The position numbers and the translations under genes were made by a program. 64,000 nucleotides of DNA from assembly GCA_905209085.1 (NCBI GenBank), contig CAJLRM010000001.1, positions 62,001 to 126,000 of the forward strand, written 5' to 3'. Below are positions 34,814 to 43,346 of the stretch, one piece after another. Positions within the stretch are counted from its first letter, which is position 1, and each line of letters opens with the position of its first letter. The notes under the pieces were generated by a model. It saw nothing but the letters and a program-made list of their open reading frames with translations, searched no databases and was not told the DNA's origin. This stretch comes from an uncultured Eubacteriales bacterium. Lineage in GTDB: Bacteria > Bacillota > Clostridia > Christensenellales > Borkfalkiaceae.

Positions 34814-34860
34814 TCGCGGTTTTTCCTCCTTTTTCGTGTTTTTTTACTTTTTTCTCTTAT

Positions 34861-34889
34861 AGTATAGTATTTATTACTTACAATTTCAA
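34861..34889 (-). promoter_or_regulatory. Promoter of glycan operon 1
   Basis: Minus strand TTGAAA (34884-34889), 17-base spacer, TATACT (34861-34866). The ~75 bases between it and the divergent AraC promoter are the likely regulator binding region. Confidence 0.7.
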
Positions 34890-34962
34890 TACAAATAGTT
34901 GCCGCATAGATATAGTTTTTTATCTTTTTTTCGCCTTTTTCAACTTTTTTTCGCTAATAACA

Positions 34963-34991
34963 TTTACTTTTTATCCAAAATATGTTACAAT
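34963..34991 (+). promoter_or_regulatory. Promoter of the AraC-type regulator, locus 1
   Basis: TTTACT (34963-34968), 17-base spacer, TACAAT (34986-34991). Confidence 0.6.
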
Positions 34992-35026
34992 GACAGTGAA
35001 AAGATAAACAGCTGCACAGGGGATTT

Positions 35027-35887
35027 ATGAAAAGTTATAAATTTCTCAAACATCATATCGTCTTCGAATACCTCGATTCCGATTCAACGTTGAGTCTTAA
35101 TCCGCTGGTAATCGGATATGAAAGATGCGAAAGCACCAAGGGAGTCATCGGTCCTCTTACAAGGACGAGGTATGTTTTTCAATACGTCTTCAAGGGCAAA
35201 GGGACCTTGACCGTCGCAAACAAGACCTATAAAATAGGGAAAGACACGCTCTTTTTTCTGCCGGTAGAAAACGTATCTTATGCTCCGAATAAAAGCGACC
35301 CGTGGGAATATCTGTGGATAGAATTTACGGGCTTGCACGCGAGCAATCTTTTGAAAACCGCAAAGCTGTCCGCACAGAATCCCATTTTTCGTCCCAAAGA
35401 CCCCGATGAATTTTTCGGCGTATTTGCGGATATGATCGAAGATTGCGTGACGAACAAACAGCGAAAATATTATCAGTACGCGTGCGCGGCGAGTCTGATG
35501 AAAATTTTTTATTTTATCATCAAACAGCAAAACGAAGGCGCCTCGACTGCAAAAGGAAAAGAGGAGAATAAAATTCTCCCCATCGTTCAGTACATCGAAG
35601 CACACTATTTTGAAAACGACCTTTCGTTGAAAAAAATCAGCGAAAAATTCTTTTTTTCACCCCCCTATCTCTCGCGTATTTTCAAAAAAGTGATGAATAT
35701 TTCCCCTTCCAAATATATCATAGAATTACGAATCAAAAAAGCGCAGGAAATGTTGCAAAGCAACTGTTTTAAGATTTCCACTATCGCTTATGCCTGCGGA
35801 TATTCCTCTCCCTATTATTTCTCTTTGGAATTCAAGCGCGCAGTCGGCATCTCCCCCTCCAAATATCAGCCGGTGGCCATAGAATGA
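35027..35887 (+). CDS. AraC-family transcriptional regulator, locus 1
   Basis: 286 residues. An N-terminal cupin-like sensing domain (about 15-150, VFQYVFKGKGTLTVANKTYKIGKDTLFFLP) precedes two C-terminal helix-turn-helix motifs (about 190-282, SLKKISEKFFFSPPYLSRIFKKVMNISP and ISTIAYACGYSSPYYFSLEFKRAVGISPSKY). It has no membrane segment, so it should sense an intracellular sugar and activate the divergent transporter operon. The ribosome site is AGGGG, and a terminator follows the gene. Confidence 0.9.
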   Translation: MKSYKFLKHHIVFEYLDSDSTLSLNPLVIGYERCESTKGVIGPLTRTRYVFQYVFKGKGTLTVANKTYKIGKDTLFFLPVENVSYAPNKSDPWEYLWIEFTGLHASNLLKTAKLSAQNPIFRPKDPDEFFGVFADMIEDCVTNKQRKYYQYACAASLMKIFYFIIKQQNEGASTAKGKEENKILPIVQYIEAHYFENDLSLKKISEKFFFSPPYLSRIFKKVMNISPSKYIIELRIKKAQEMLQSNCFKISTIAYACGYSSPYYFSLEFKRAVGISPSKYQPVAIE

Positions 35888-35977
35888 ACGAAAGAATGGT
35901 TTTCTTCGCCGTTTCTATATGTTTCATTTATTTTTTCTGTTTCCCCGCCTGAAATTTCTCAAAAAGTCCTAACGCGG

Positions 35978-36031
35978 CAAAACACCCCTCTCTTTCCGCC
36001 TTGAAGCGCACGGAAAGAGAGGGGTGTTTTT
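35978..36031. terminator. Bidirectional terminator between the two glycan loci
   Basis: A 20-base perfect stem (35979-35998 with 36011-36030) with T-runs on both strands; it ends the AraC gene (plus) and operon 2 (minus). Confidence 0.9.
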
Positions 36032-36042
36032 ACCGGTTGCTT

Positions 36043-37494
36043 TTAATCGGCAATATCGAAGACGGCGCCGTAAAGTCGGTAGGTAAAAATATTTTCATTG
36101 TCCCACGAGTTATGCCCCGTCGATACGACGACGCCGATCCTGCCGCTGTCGGGAATATAGCCGCGCCCGTCGCGGACGATGGCAGGATTGTGATTGCGCT
36201 CAAAACCCGTCGTATTCGGTCCTACATAGCCCGCGATATTCCAGGTATAACTGCCCGATTGCAGCGCCGCGCTGACCGCTTCCATATCCGCAAGGCCGTC
36301 TACATAGGCAAGTACGCAATGAGAATTGACAAGTGTCTTCGTCACGTCCGCGGGATTTCGCTCGTTCGTGACCCCGAACACGTAAAGCCTTCCCCTGACG
36401 GGATCAAACGCGAAATCCACGATTCCGGCGCTGCACTTGATTCCCTGCGAATTGACGATGCCGTTATGCATCAGATCGGACGTAAATTTGCGTTCGGGAT
36501 GATCGAGATCGGAAAAATCCCAGCGTTGGATTCCCGCAGTGCCCCTTGAACTCGACTGATAGGTGAGAATCACCTCCCCTTTTCCGTCTACGCTCGTAAG
36601 AGTCGGCATTCCCGTCCCCCATTGTTCGGGATTGATATCGTCAGTCTTATTGTCGTACCAGGGTACGATGGGATTCAGATCGTCAAGTTTCGTCCAGGGT
36701 CCCGCTGCCGATTTTGCAACGGCAAGCCCGGTTTCATTGCGGTTATAATCGTCCGTCACGCACCCCAGATATGCCATCAGGTAAGTATACGTTTCCCCTT
36801 TATAGGCAAATTCTCCTTTGATGACGGCGGGATCGCAGGTATGGCGCGCATCCCAGGTGCCTGCCGTAGGGGAGAGCGCGATGCTCTGTTCGCTGAAAAG
36901 CCACTTGCCGTCCTCTTGTTTGACACCCTTGCGGTAGCCTATATAGTCCACGATCACTCCGTCGTCCAAATTAGTACAGTACCAAATGTGCAGGACTTCC
37001 CTTCCGTCTTCCGTATCCGCGATGACGGCGGGGCAGTAATTATAAAATTTAGTTTCGGACATATCCTCCCCGAACAGGATTCCTTCAAAATCCACCGACT
37101 GAGGGACGTCGTCCTTCGTTTCCTTCTGCAAGACGATTTTGACGGTTTCCTCGAAATCGACCATGTCCGTAGTCATTGTGCCGTCCGAATGCACCCGATA
37201 TTCATAGGTTTCGTCCTTAAATTTTTCAGTGACGACCGACCCGTTGTACGTATAAACAGACCGTCGGGATTGGAGCAGCCCTAAATAGCTGATCTTCACC
37301 GTCATCCCGCCGTTTTCCTCAAATTCTACCGTATAGAGCTGAAAATCGGAGAGCACGCTTTTTCCGTTCTTTTCCGCAGACAGAAGGACATACTTTCCCT
37401 CTATCGTTTCTCCTTTCGGCGATCCGCACGCCGCCGTCAAACACAAAAATAGGGAGAAAAGAACGGCAAACCATCTTTTTATATTTTTTTTCAT
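36043..37494 (-). CDS. Five-bladed beta-propeller lipoprotein, paralogue 1 (GH43-clan-like)
   Basis: 483 residues. The lipobox is LTAAC. A lipocalin-like beta domain (about 28-135, IEGKYVLLSAEKNGKS, TMTTDMVDF) precedes a propeller with FYNYCPAVIADTEDG, LHIWYCTNLDDG, CDPAVIKGEFAYKGETYTYLMAYLG and GLAVAKSAAGPWTKLDDLNP, which resemble GH43/GH117-type propeller enzymes. Catalytic acids cannot be assigned by eye. It is last in operon 2, 32 bases after its paralogue, with an AAGGAG site. Confidence 0.75.
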   Translation of the reverse strand: MKKNIKRWFAVLFSLFLCLTAACGSPKGETIEGKYVLLSAEKNGKSVLSDFQLYTVEFEENGGMTVKISYLGLLQSRRSVYTYNGSVVTEKFKDETYEYRVHSDGTMTTDMVDFEETVKIVLQKETKDDVPQSVDFEGILFGEDMSETKFYNYCPAVIADTEDGREVLHIWYCTNLDDGVIVDYIGYRKGVKQEDGKWLFSEQSIALSPTAGTWDARHTCDPAVIKGEFAYKGETYTYLMAYLGCVTDDYNRNETGLAVAKSAAGPWTKLDDLNPIVPWYDNKTDDINPEQWGTGMPTLTSVDGKGEVILTYQSSSRGTAGIQRWDFSDLDHPERKFTSDLMHNGIVNSQGIKCSAGIVDFAFDPVRGRLYVFGVTNERNPADVTKTLVNSHCVLAYVDGLADMEAVSAALQSGSYTWNIAGYVGPNTTGFERNHNPAIVRDGRGYIPDSGRIGVVVSTGHNSWDNENIFTYRLYGAVFDIAD

Positions 37495-37526
37495 AAAAAC
37501 GATTACTCCTTACGACTTTTTGCCCG

Positions 37527-39056
37527 CTATCTGACTTCAAATACATATCCGTACAGACGGTAAGTATGAAGCGCAGGCCATTGTCCCTTCGCCGTCCAGT
37601 CGGGATAGTCGTCAGCCGCATCGCTGACCGTATAGACGATGGGGATTTCAAAGGGGTTGACAACGGCGCCGTATGCATCCGTTACAATGCCCATGTTGTG
37701 ATTGCGGAAATGCCCCGTCTTCTGCGCGGTGACGGTGTCGCACACATTCCACGTATGCGTCGCGAACAGCGCATCAAAGCCCGTATCGCCGAGTTCGACG
37801 TACAAAAGGGTGTTGCTGCCCGAGATCCAATCCACGCCGCCGTCTGCGGGATAAGGAAAGTCCTCCTTCAAACAGTACAGCCGTTTTAAAAACGGATCGT
37901 AAGCAAAGTCCGCGTTATTGATGCAGTCCGTCTGTCCCGAGGCGTTGACGACGCCTTTATCGTACAGTCTACCTTCGCGGACGAGCTTAGCCTTCGAAAT
38001 ATCGGACAAATCCCACTCCTCTACATATACGTAAGTGCCGCTCTTCACTCCCTTGGTGTAAAAGAGCAATATTTTCCCCGCATTATCCGAGCTGATCACG
38101 CAGGGCTGACCGTATCCCCAGCTGGATTTATCATAATCCGCAGAAGTATAGAAGTCCGCGATAGGGTTGAGTTCGTCTGCCTTGATATACGGTCCCTCGG
38201 GATTTTTTGCCAACGCGATGCCCACTTCGTTGCAGGTGCAGTCATACGTTTTACAGCCGAGATACGCCATCAGATAGGAATACTTTTCTCCTTTCATGGT
38301 GAAATTCCCCTTGACCACGGACGGATCGCAGGTGTGTACGTCATCCCACGAGCCTGCCGTCGGAGAAAGGACGAGCTGTTTTTCCCCGAACTCCCATCTG
38401 CCCTCCGCGTTGAGCGCGCCCTTCCGATACGCCACGTAATCGGTCACTTGACCGCTGTCTTTATTGCTGCAATACCATACGTGCATGACGTCGTTTCCTT
38501 CCATCATCACGCTCGGGCAATAGTTATAGAAATTTTCGTCTTTGGATTCTCCGAAAAGTTCTTCGAAAAAGGAAACGCCCGTTTGCGCGGTTTGAAGCGT
38601 AAATTCAGCATCGTACGCATACGACATGACTACCGTCTGTTTATTGACTTTGCCAGAATACGTCATCCTGCCCGTGTTCTCCTCGTACTCGTACTTATAA
38701 GTTTTGACTCCGAAAAGGATATTTACCGAACTTCCCTCTACGGAATAGGTGCCCTCCGTTTCTGTTCTGCCCGAATAATCGATTTCGTACGCCGTGGCGA
38801 CGCCTCCTTCGAGTCGAATACAGTTATAGAGGAAAGAAGCGGTGATGTCTTTTCCCGCGACGGTCTTATTCGTCAGCGTATACCAGCCCTCCTTACCGAT
38901 TTCCGTTTTTTCCGAGCCCGTCGAAACGCTCCCGGTATCCGTCGATGTGGATGCGCCTCTTCCTGTCCCCCCGCAGCCGCTCACGGCGCCGCAGGAGAAA
39001 GCCCCCGCCAAAACGGCGGCAAGTATACGTCTTTTTTTTCGATAGAGATTTGCCAT
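37527..39056 (-). CDS. Five-bladed beta-propeller lipoprotein, paralogue 2 (GH43-clan-like)
   Basis: 509 residues. The lipobox is AVSGC with a Thr/Ser linker, then a lipocalin-like domain (about 55-155) and the propeller (about 165-505) with NYCPSVMMEGNDVMHVWYCS, TAGSWDDVHTCDPSVVKG, YSYLMAYLGCKTY and GIALAKNPEGPYIKADELNP. These match paralogue 1 block by block, so the pair arose by duplication. Probably surface-anchored and acting on, or binding, extracellular glycan. Confidence 0.75.
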   Translation of the reverse strand: MANLYRKKRRILAAVLAGAFSCGAVSGCGGTGRGASTSTDTGSVSTGSEKTEIGKEGWYTLTNKTVAGKDITASFLYNCIRLEGGVATAYEIDYSGRTETEGTYSVEGSSVNILFGVKTYKYEYEENTGRMTYSGKVNKQTVVMSYAYDAEFTLQTAQTGVSFFEELFGESKDENFYNYCPSVMMEGNDVMHVWYCSNKDSGQVTDYVAYRKGALNAEGRWEFGEKQLVLSPTAGSWDDVHTCDPSVVKGNFTMKGEKYSYLMAYLGCKTYDCTCNEVGIALAKNPEGPYIKADELNPIADFYTSADYDKSSWGYGQPCVISSDNAGKILLFYTKGVKSGTYVYVEEWDLSDISKAKLVREGRLYDKGVVNASGQTDCINNADFAYDPFLKRLYCLKEDFPYPADGGVDWISGSNTLLYVELGDTGFDALFATHTWNVCDTVTAQKTGHFRNHNMGIVTDAYGAVVNPFEIPIVYTVSDAADDYPDWTAKGQWPALHTYRLYGYVFEVR

Positions 39057-39134
39057 TTTCCTTTTCTCCGAAATGTTCGCCGTATCCGGGAAGGAAATGC
39101 CCGATACGCTTCGGGCTTTTCCTTCCCTTTTTTA

Positions 39135-40319
39135 TCAGGCGGAAATATTTACTTTAAACGCTGCCAGATTCTGCGTAAACATCCAATTCGCGTTGTCTGC
39201 CTCGATCTCGCAATGGTTATAGACGACTTCCAAGCAGTCCTCGCCGTTGACCTGTCCGTAAGCGTCGGAAACGATACAGCCGCTGTAAATTCTTTCATAT
39301 TGTTCCTCGGTGTCCAGCATCGTCCAGACCTTGATGCTCTTCCAGCCGTCGAGAATTTCTGCCGTATAAAGTTCTTCTTCCGCGATGGACGCGACTTCGA
39401 TGCGCTCGGCGTAATTGGGATTGAGCGCTGCGGAGGGCGAATAATCCTTGACCGCAAAGAATTTTTCCTTTTCCGCGTCGTAAGCAAAATCGGAATTAGG
39501 GAACATCATTGCCGCGTCGCCGCCTGAAAGGTTCCCGTTTGTGGGCACCTGTACCGTTCCCGAAACGAGATCGACGTCTGTCTTTGCCTCCTCGGAATAG
39601 ATCGCGCCCACATCCGCCGCATCGATATCCACAAACCGGGCGAAATGTCCATAGGTATCCGCATAAGTATAGAAAACGCGAATCTTGCTCTCCTTATTCA
39701 AATTGATAAGCGAAGGGGCGTAACAGCCGACGGAAGAAGATCCGTAAATCGTGCCGTCGAACTCGATAAAGGGTATCGAAGCGGCTTTCGTCCAGGTACC
39801 CGCGATATCCTGCGCCAGCGCGAAACCGATCTGATACTGTGTGTCGTTGGTTTTGTCCGTAGCGCAGTACGCCATCAGCCAGTTATAACTGACGCCGTTG
39901 AGCCGATAAGCGCCCTTGACGACGGATGCAGAGCCGATATAGGCGTCCCACTTATTCTCTTCCCCTTCGAGAACAATTGTTTCGTCACCGTAAGCCCAAT
40001 CCTTTTTCTCTTCGCCGTATGCCGCGCTCCTCACGCCGATGGCGTTATCCTCTTCGCCCGATTCGCCGTTGGTGGTATACACAATATACCGCGTTTCGCC
40101 GTCGTCGAAGATATCCGCATCCTTGATATAGTGCCCGACGGCCGCCTGGGGAAGCCCGTACACGACGGGCTCGGGCGCGCCGGAAGAGTTCGCCACAGAA
40201 CTTGAATCGGAACCGGGCGCCGAGCTTGCCGCGCTGTCGCCGTTGCCGCCGCACGCGGTAAAGGCGACGGAACAGATCGCAATCACGGCAATCGCAGCAA
40301 ATAATTTTTTATTTTTCAT
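39135..40319 (-). CDS. Beta-propeller lipoprotein, paralogue 3 (short form)
   Basis: 394 residues from MKNKKLFAA, set by AGGAGG upstream. The lipobox is AFTAC, followed by a Ser-rich linker. It lacks the lipocalin-like domain of the two downstream paralogues and goes straight to a propeller with VGHYIKDADIFDDGETRYIVYTT, YIGSASVVKGAYRLNGVSYNWLMAY and IGFALAQDIAGTWTKAASIPF. Same clan, more divergent. Substrate unknown. Confidence 0.72.
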   Translation of the reverse strand: MKNKKLFAAIAVIAICSVAFTACGGNGDSAASSAPGSDSSSVANSSGAPEPVVYGLPQAAVGHYIKDADIFDDGETRYIVYTTNGESGEEDNAIGVRSAAYGEEKKDWAYGDETIVLEGEENKWDAYIGSASVVKGAYRLNGVSYNWLMAYCATDKTNDTQYQIGFALAQDIAGTWTKAASIPFIEFDGTIYGSSSVGCYAPSLINLNKESKIRVFYTYADTYGHFARFVDIDAADVGAIYSEEAKTDVDLVSGTVQVPTNGNLSGGDAAMMFPNSDFAYDAEKEKFFAVKDYSPSAALNPNYAERIEVASIAEEELYTAEILDGWKSIKVWTMLDTEEQYERIYSGCIVSDAYGQVNGEDCLEVVYNHCEIEADNANWMFTQNLAAFKVNISA

Positions 40320-40339
40320 TTTCGTATCCTCCTGTATCG

Positions 40340-42391
40340 TCAATCGCTCAGCGCGAGAAGTTCGGGGATCGTCGTTCCCGAAACGTAAGAGGAAACGAAC
40401 GAAGGGGTCGTACTATAACCGCCGAACTTATTTACCGAAAAAGATTTGTTGAGATAGGTAGCCGCATGAATCGTGACTGCCAAATAACTGACCGTGGAGC
40501 CTGCCCCCATCATTTCGGTGATGCCGTTATTGCTCCAACTCGCCCGCGCAAAAGAGGTGAACGGGATCCATACCCACCCTTCAAAGCCGACGGGAAGGGT
40601 AGCGGTAGGACGGGTCATATAGATGGTCGTCTTGCCCGTGTTAAGGTCGTAAAGATAGTAGCGATACCCCTGCTGAATGTTGAAACGATCGCTCACGCCG
40701 TTGACTTTGCAGTCCGTTTCAAGGTTAAAGGAAACCTCGGTGTCGCTGTCGTTTTTTGCCCAGAAAGACACGCCCTTCCTCTCCGCCCAGCTGAAATTGG
40801 CGCCGTCGGAGAGGGTAATCGCCGTATAGGCGTCCCCTGCCGCGTTGTTTCCCGTCGCAGTGAGCTTCATGGCGGAGTCGCCGTAAGAATCCTCAACCAT
40901 TTCCACTGTGCCGTAAGAGCCGCCGTCCCAAATAGAGAAATCGGAAGCCGCCTTGCCGGTTCCCGTCACGTCAATGGTAACGTCCCCGAGCATTTCTCTG
41001 TCCACTGTGCCGAAGGATAAAGTCCCTCTGTTGTCCGCCTTATCGCTGTTGACGACGAATTTATCGTTCTGCGCGCTCGTCAGTGTAAGAATCTTAGTAT
41101 AGGCAGATCCTTTTTCGCCGGGTATGCCCGTATAATAACCGATTTCGCCGATCGTTACGGCAAAATCCCAGTTATACTTGGAATTGGTGGTGAGGATAAG
41201 CTTTTCTACCGCCTCGATATTAAATTCACCGAAATTCAAAGCGAGAGAATCCATAGGAATCACCAGTGAGCCCGTTTTTCCCGCAGCCACGTTGACGGAA
41301 TGATAGAGCACGGAACCGACCAAATAACTCGCCTTTTTGCCCGCGTCGAGGAAAAGGATCTCCTTTCCGTCCGTACAGGTGTCGTATCTTCCCGTTCCCG
41401 CTTGCAAGCCGAAAGTAAGCCCCGGCGCACCCTTATCGGCGCGATACTGAATCATCAGATAGGACGCATCGGAAAGATCCACCGTTTCCCGATCAAAACT
41501 CACGGAGAGAGTCTGCCAGTTATCCTCCGCATCTCCTTTCGCGGTGCCCGTCCAGGTACCCGCATTGTCGAACGCGTACTCGCCCGTACGGAAGGGATAG
41601 GCGGTAAATTCGGGATATTCAGGTTCGGGCGCTTCCTTATCCGAGGGCATTTCCATGCAGTAAGAGCCTACGATGGAATCGGTATAATATTTGCTCTTTT
41701 CCCGTTCCGCTTTGGAAGTATCCACGATGCTCGTATACGAGCCCCCGTCGGAAGGGTCGCCCGTATAGTAGCCGACCGAGCCGATCGTCATCACATAGCC
41801 CGAATTATACAGCGTATTCGCCGTAAAGTACCACGCGGAAACCGTTTCGAGCGTCTTGGTGCCCTCCCATTGCCAAATCATTTGATCCAAAGGCATCAGC
41901 AGCATCCCGCAATCCCCGCTTTTGAAGGGGATTGCGTCAAAGACCGTTTCCCGCGTTTCCACCTCTCCGTTTTCCCCGACAAAATAAACGGTGCTATTTC
42001 CTTCCGCGCCCGCGACTCCGCCGTGCGCGATATAACGATTGCTGCCGGAAAGAAGCCCGGCGGTCAGATTAGGATTTCCCGCGTCTACGCGGAGTTGTAC
42101 CGCCACGTAATCCGCGGATGTGAGATCTGCCGTCGCCGCGTCCGTGGAAATCTGTACGAATTCCCAATGTCCGTTCGCATTGGCGGCATTATACGCCGCA
42201 GCCTCTTCTGCCGTAGGCATGGTGAACGTAGGCGCGTATCGGAACGCGTCCGCCCCCGTCGTATACGGATACGTCATTCCTCCCGACGCGTCAAAAGCAA
42301 CGGCAGTCAATCCCCCCATAGATGTTCCCGTAAAGGATACGGCAAGAGCCGCCGCAAGCGTTACGGAAAGCACTGTCTTTTTTACTTTCAT
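40340..42391 (-). CDS. Secreted repeat-module protein, probable carbohydrate-binding
   Basis: 683 residues with a type I signal peptide (no lipobox Cys; cleavage probably near TAVAFDA). Two homologous modules (about 40-230 and 262-450) share YPFRTGEYAFDNAGTW/YPYTTGADAFRYAPTF, YLMIQYRADKGAPGL/YVAVQLRVDAGNPNL, IGEIGYYTG/IGSVGYYTG and a Tyr-Thr-Ile end. A third, different beta-sandwich (about 475-650) has ATGNNAAGDAYTAITLSDG and GFEGWVWIPFTSFARASW, reminiscent of CBM11/CBM-like folds. No catalytic motif or cell-wall anchor is seen. It belongs to operon 2 and may capture glycan. Confidence 0.7.
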   Translation of the reverse strand: MKVKKTVLSVTLAAALAVSFTGTSMGGLTAVAFDASGGMTYPYTTGADAFRYAPTFTMPTAEEAAAYNAANANGHWEFVQISTDAATADLTSADYVAVQLRVDAGNPNLTAGLLSGSNRYIAHGGVAGAEGNSTVYFVGENGEVETRETVFDAIPFKSGDCGMLLMPLDQMIWQWEGTKTLETVSAWYFTANTLYNSGYVMTIGSVGYYTGDPSDGGSYTSIVDTSKAEREKSKYYTDSIVGSYCMEMPSDKEAPEPEYPEFTAYPFRTGEYAFDNAGTWTGTAKGDAEDNWQTLSVSFDRETVDLSDASYLMIQYRADKGAPGLTFGLQAGTGRYDTCTDGKEILFLDAGKKASYLVGSVLYHSVNVAAGKTGSLVIPMDSLALNFGEFNIEAVEKLILTTNSKYNWDFAVTIGEIGYYTGIPGEKGSAYTKILTLTSAQNDKFVVNSDKADNRGTLSFGTVDREMLGDVTIDVTGTGKAASDFSIWDGGSYGTVEMVEDSYGDSAMKLTATGNNAAGDAYTAITLSDGANFSWAERKGVSFWAKNDSDTEVSFNLETDCKVNGVSDRFNIQQGYRYYLYDLNTGKTTIYMTRPTATLPVGFEGWVWIPFTSFARASWSNNGITEMMGAGSTVSYLAVTIHAATYLNKSFSVNKFGGYSTTPSFVSSYVSGTTIPELLALSD

Positions 42392-42433
42392 AAATAGCCT
42401 CCCTTTTTACGCACTCCGTGCGTTTTTTCCGAT

Positions 42434-43330
42434 TCAATTTTCCAGAAGATTCGTCCTAAGCAGACGATAAAATTTTTCGTTGTCCACATCTACCGCGACG
42501 TTGACGGGCACATAGCCTGCGGCGGGCTCCTTCGAAACGAGCGTGACTCCCCGCCTATTGGTCGTATCCACCTTCACGTACTTCTTTTCGAATTTGCACA
42601 CATCTTCTTCCAGCGTCGCCACCGCGAGCGGATCGTGCATGACGCTCTTTTCAAAGGAAAAATAGGCAAACCAACGATCCAGCCAGAGAGTGAGAAGACG
42701 ATTGCAAGGAGTTTCCGAGTCCCGAAATTCCCCGAGCAGGTCTTTATCCAGCACGCAGCGAAGGGTCACGTCCAGCCCCACCATATACAGGGGAACGCCC
42801 GAGCAAAAAACGATGTCCGCCGCTTCCGGGTCGCATAAAATATTCCATTCGGGTTCACACTTCGTAAACCAGCCACCCATCGCCACTATCGAATCCACAC
42901 TTTTCAATGCCGCGGGATTTTTTTCCATTGCCCGCGCGATGTTGGTCATCGCCGCAAGAGATACGACGATGAGTTCGTCCCCATATTTTTCTGCGCATTC
43001 GACGAGAAAATCCACCGCGCCCTGCGTGACGGGAAAAGAAGAATATTCCGGCTGCCATTGACAGATATGCTGTTTTTCAAGAAATCGATCGCCGTCCTTT
43101 TGAAAGGGGTGGAAAGGTTCTTTATAGGGGAATCTTTCGCCCGCGTAGACGGGCACGTCTTTCCCGATGACGGAAAGCAATTTCTCCGTCTGTTGCGCCC
43201 TGTCCGCAGTATTGCGGAATACGGTGGTAATGCCGACGATCTCCGTCTTTTTCAGCGTGGCGGCGAGAGCGAGCGCAAACGCGTCGTCAATATCGTCCCC
43301 GATATCTGTATCGATAACAACTTTTTTCAT
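42434..43330 (-). CDS. Inosine/uridine-preferring nucleoside hydrolase family protein
   Basis: 298 residues from MKKVVIDTDIGDD, preceded by AAGGAAA; a longer frame upstream overlaps the preceding gene. The calcium-binding N-terminal DTDIGDDIDDAFAL, the central NILCDPEAADIVF and the C-terminal HDPLAVA match the family, which cleaves N-ribosides. It has no signal peptide and so is cytoplasmic. Its place within a glycan uptake operon is unusual and suggests the imported compound carries a ribosyl or other pentosyl N- or O-linked group; that is inference. Confidence 0.9.
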   Translation of the reverse strand: MKKVVIDTDIGDDIDDAFALALAATLKKTEIVGITTVFRNTADRAQQTEKLLSVIGKDVPVYAGERFPYKEPFHPFQKDGDRFLEKQHICQWQPEYSSFPVTQGAVDFLVECAEKYGDELIVVSLAAMTNIARAMEKNPAALKSVDSIVAMGGWFTKCEPEWNILCDPEAADIVFCSGVPLYMVGLDVTLRCVLDKDLLGEFRDSETPCNRLLTLWLDRWFAYFSFEKSVMHDPLAVATLEEDVCKFEKKYVKVDTTNRRGVTLVSKEPAAGYVPVNVAVDVDNEKFYRLLRTNLLEN

Positions 43331-43346
43331 ATAGGCGTTTCCTTCG

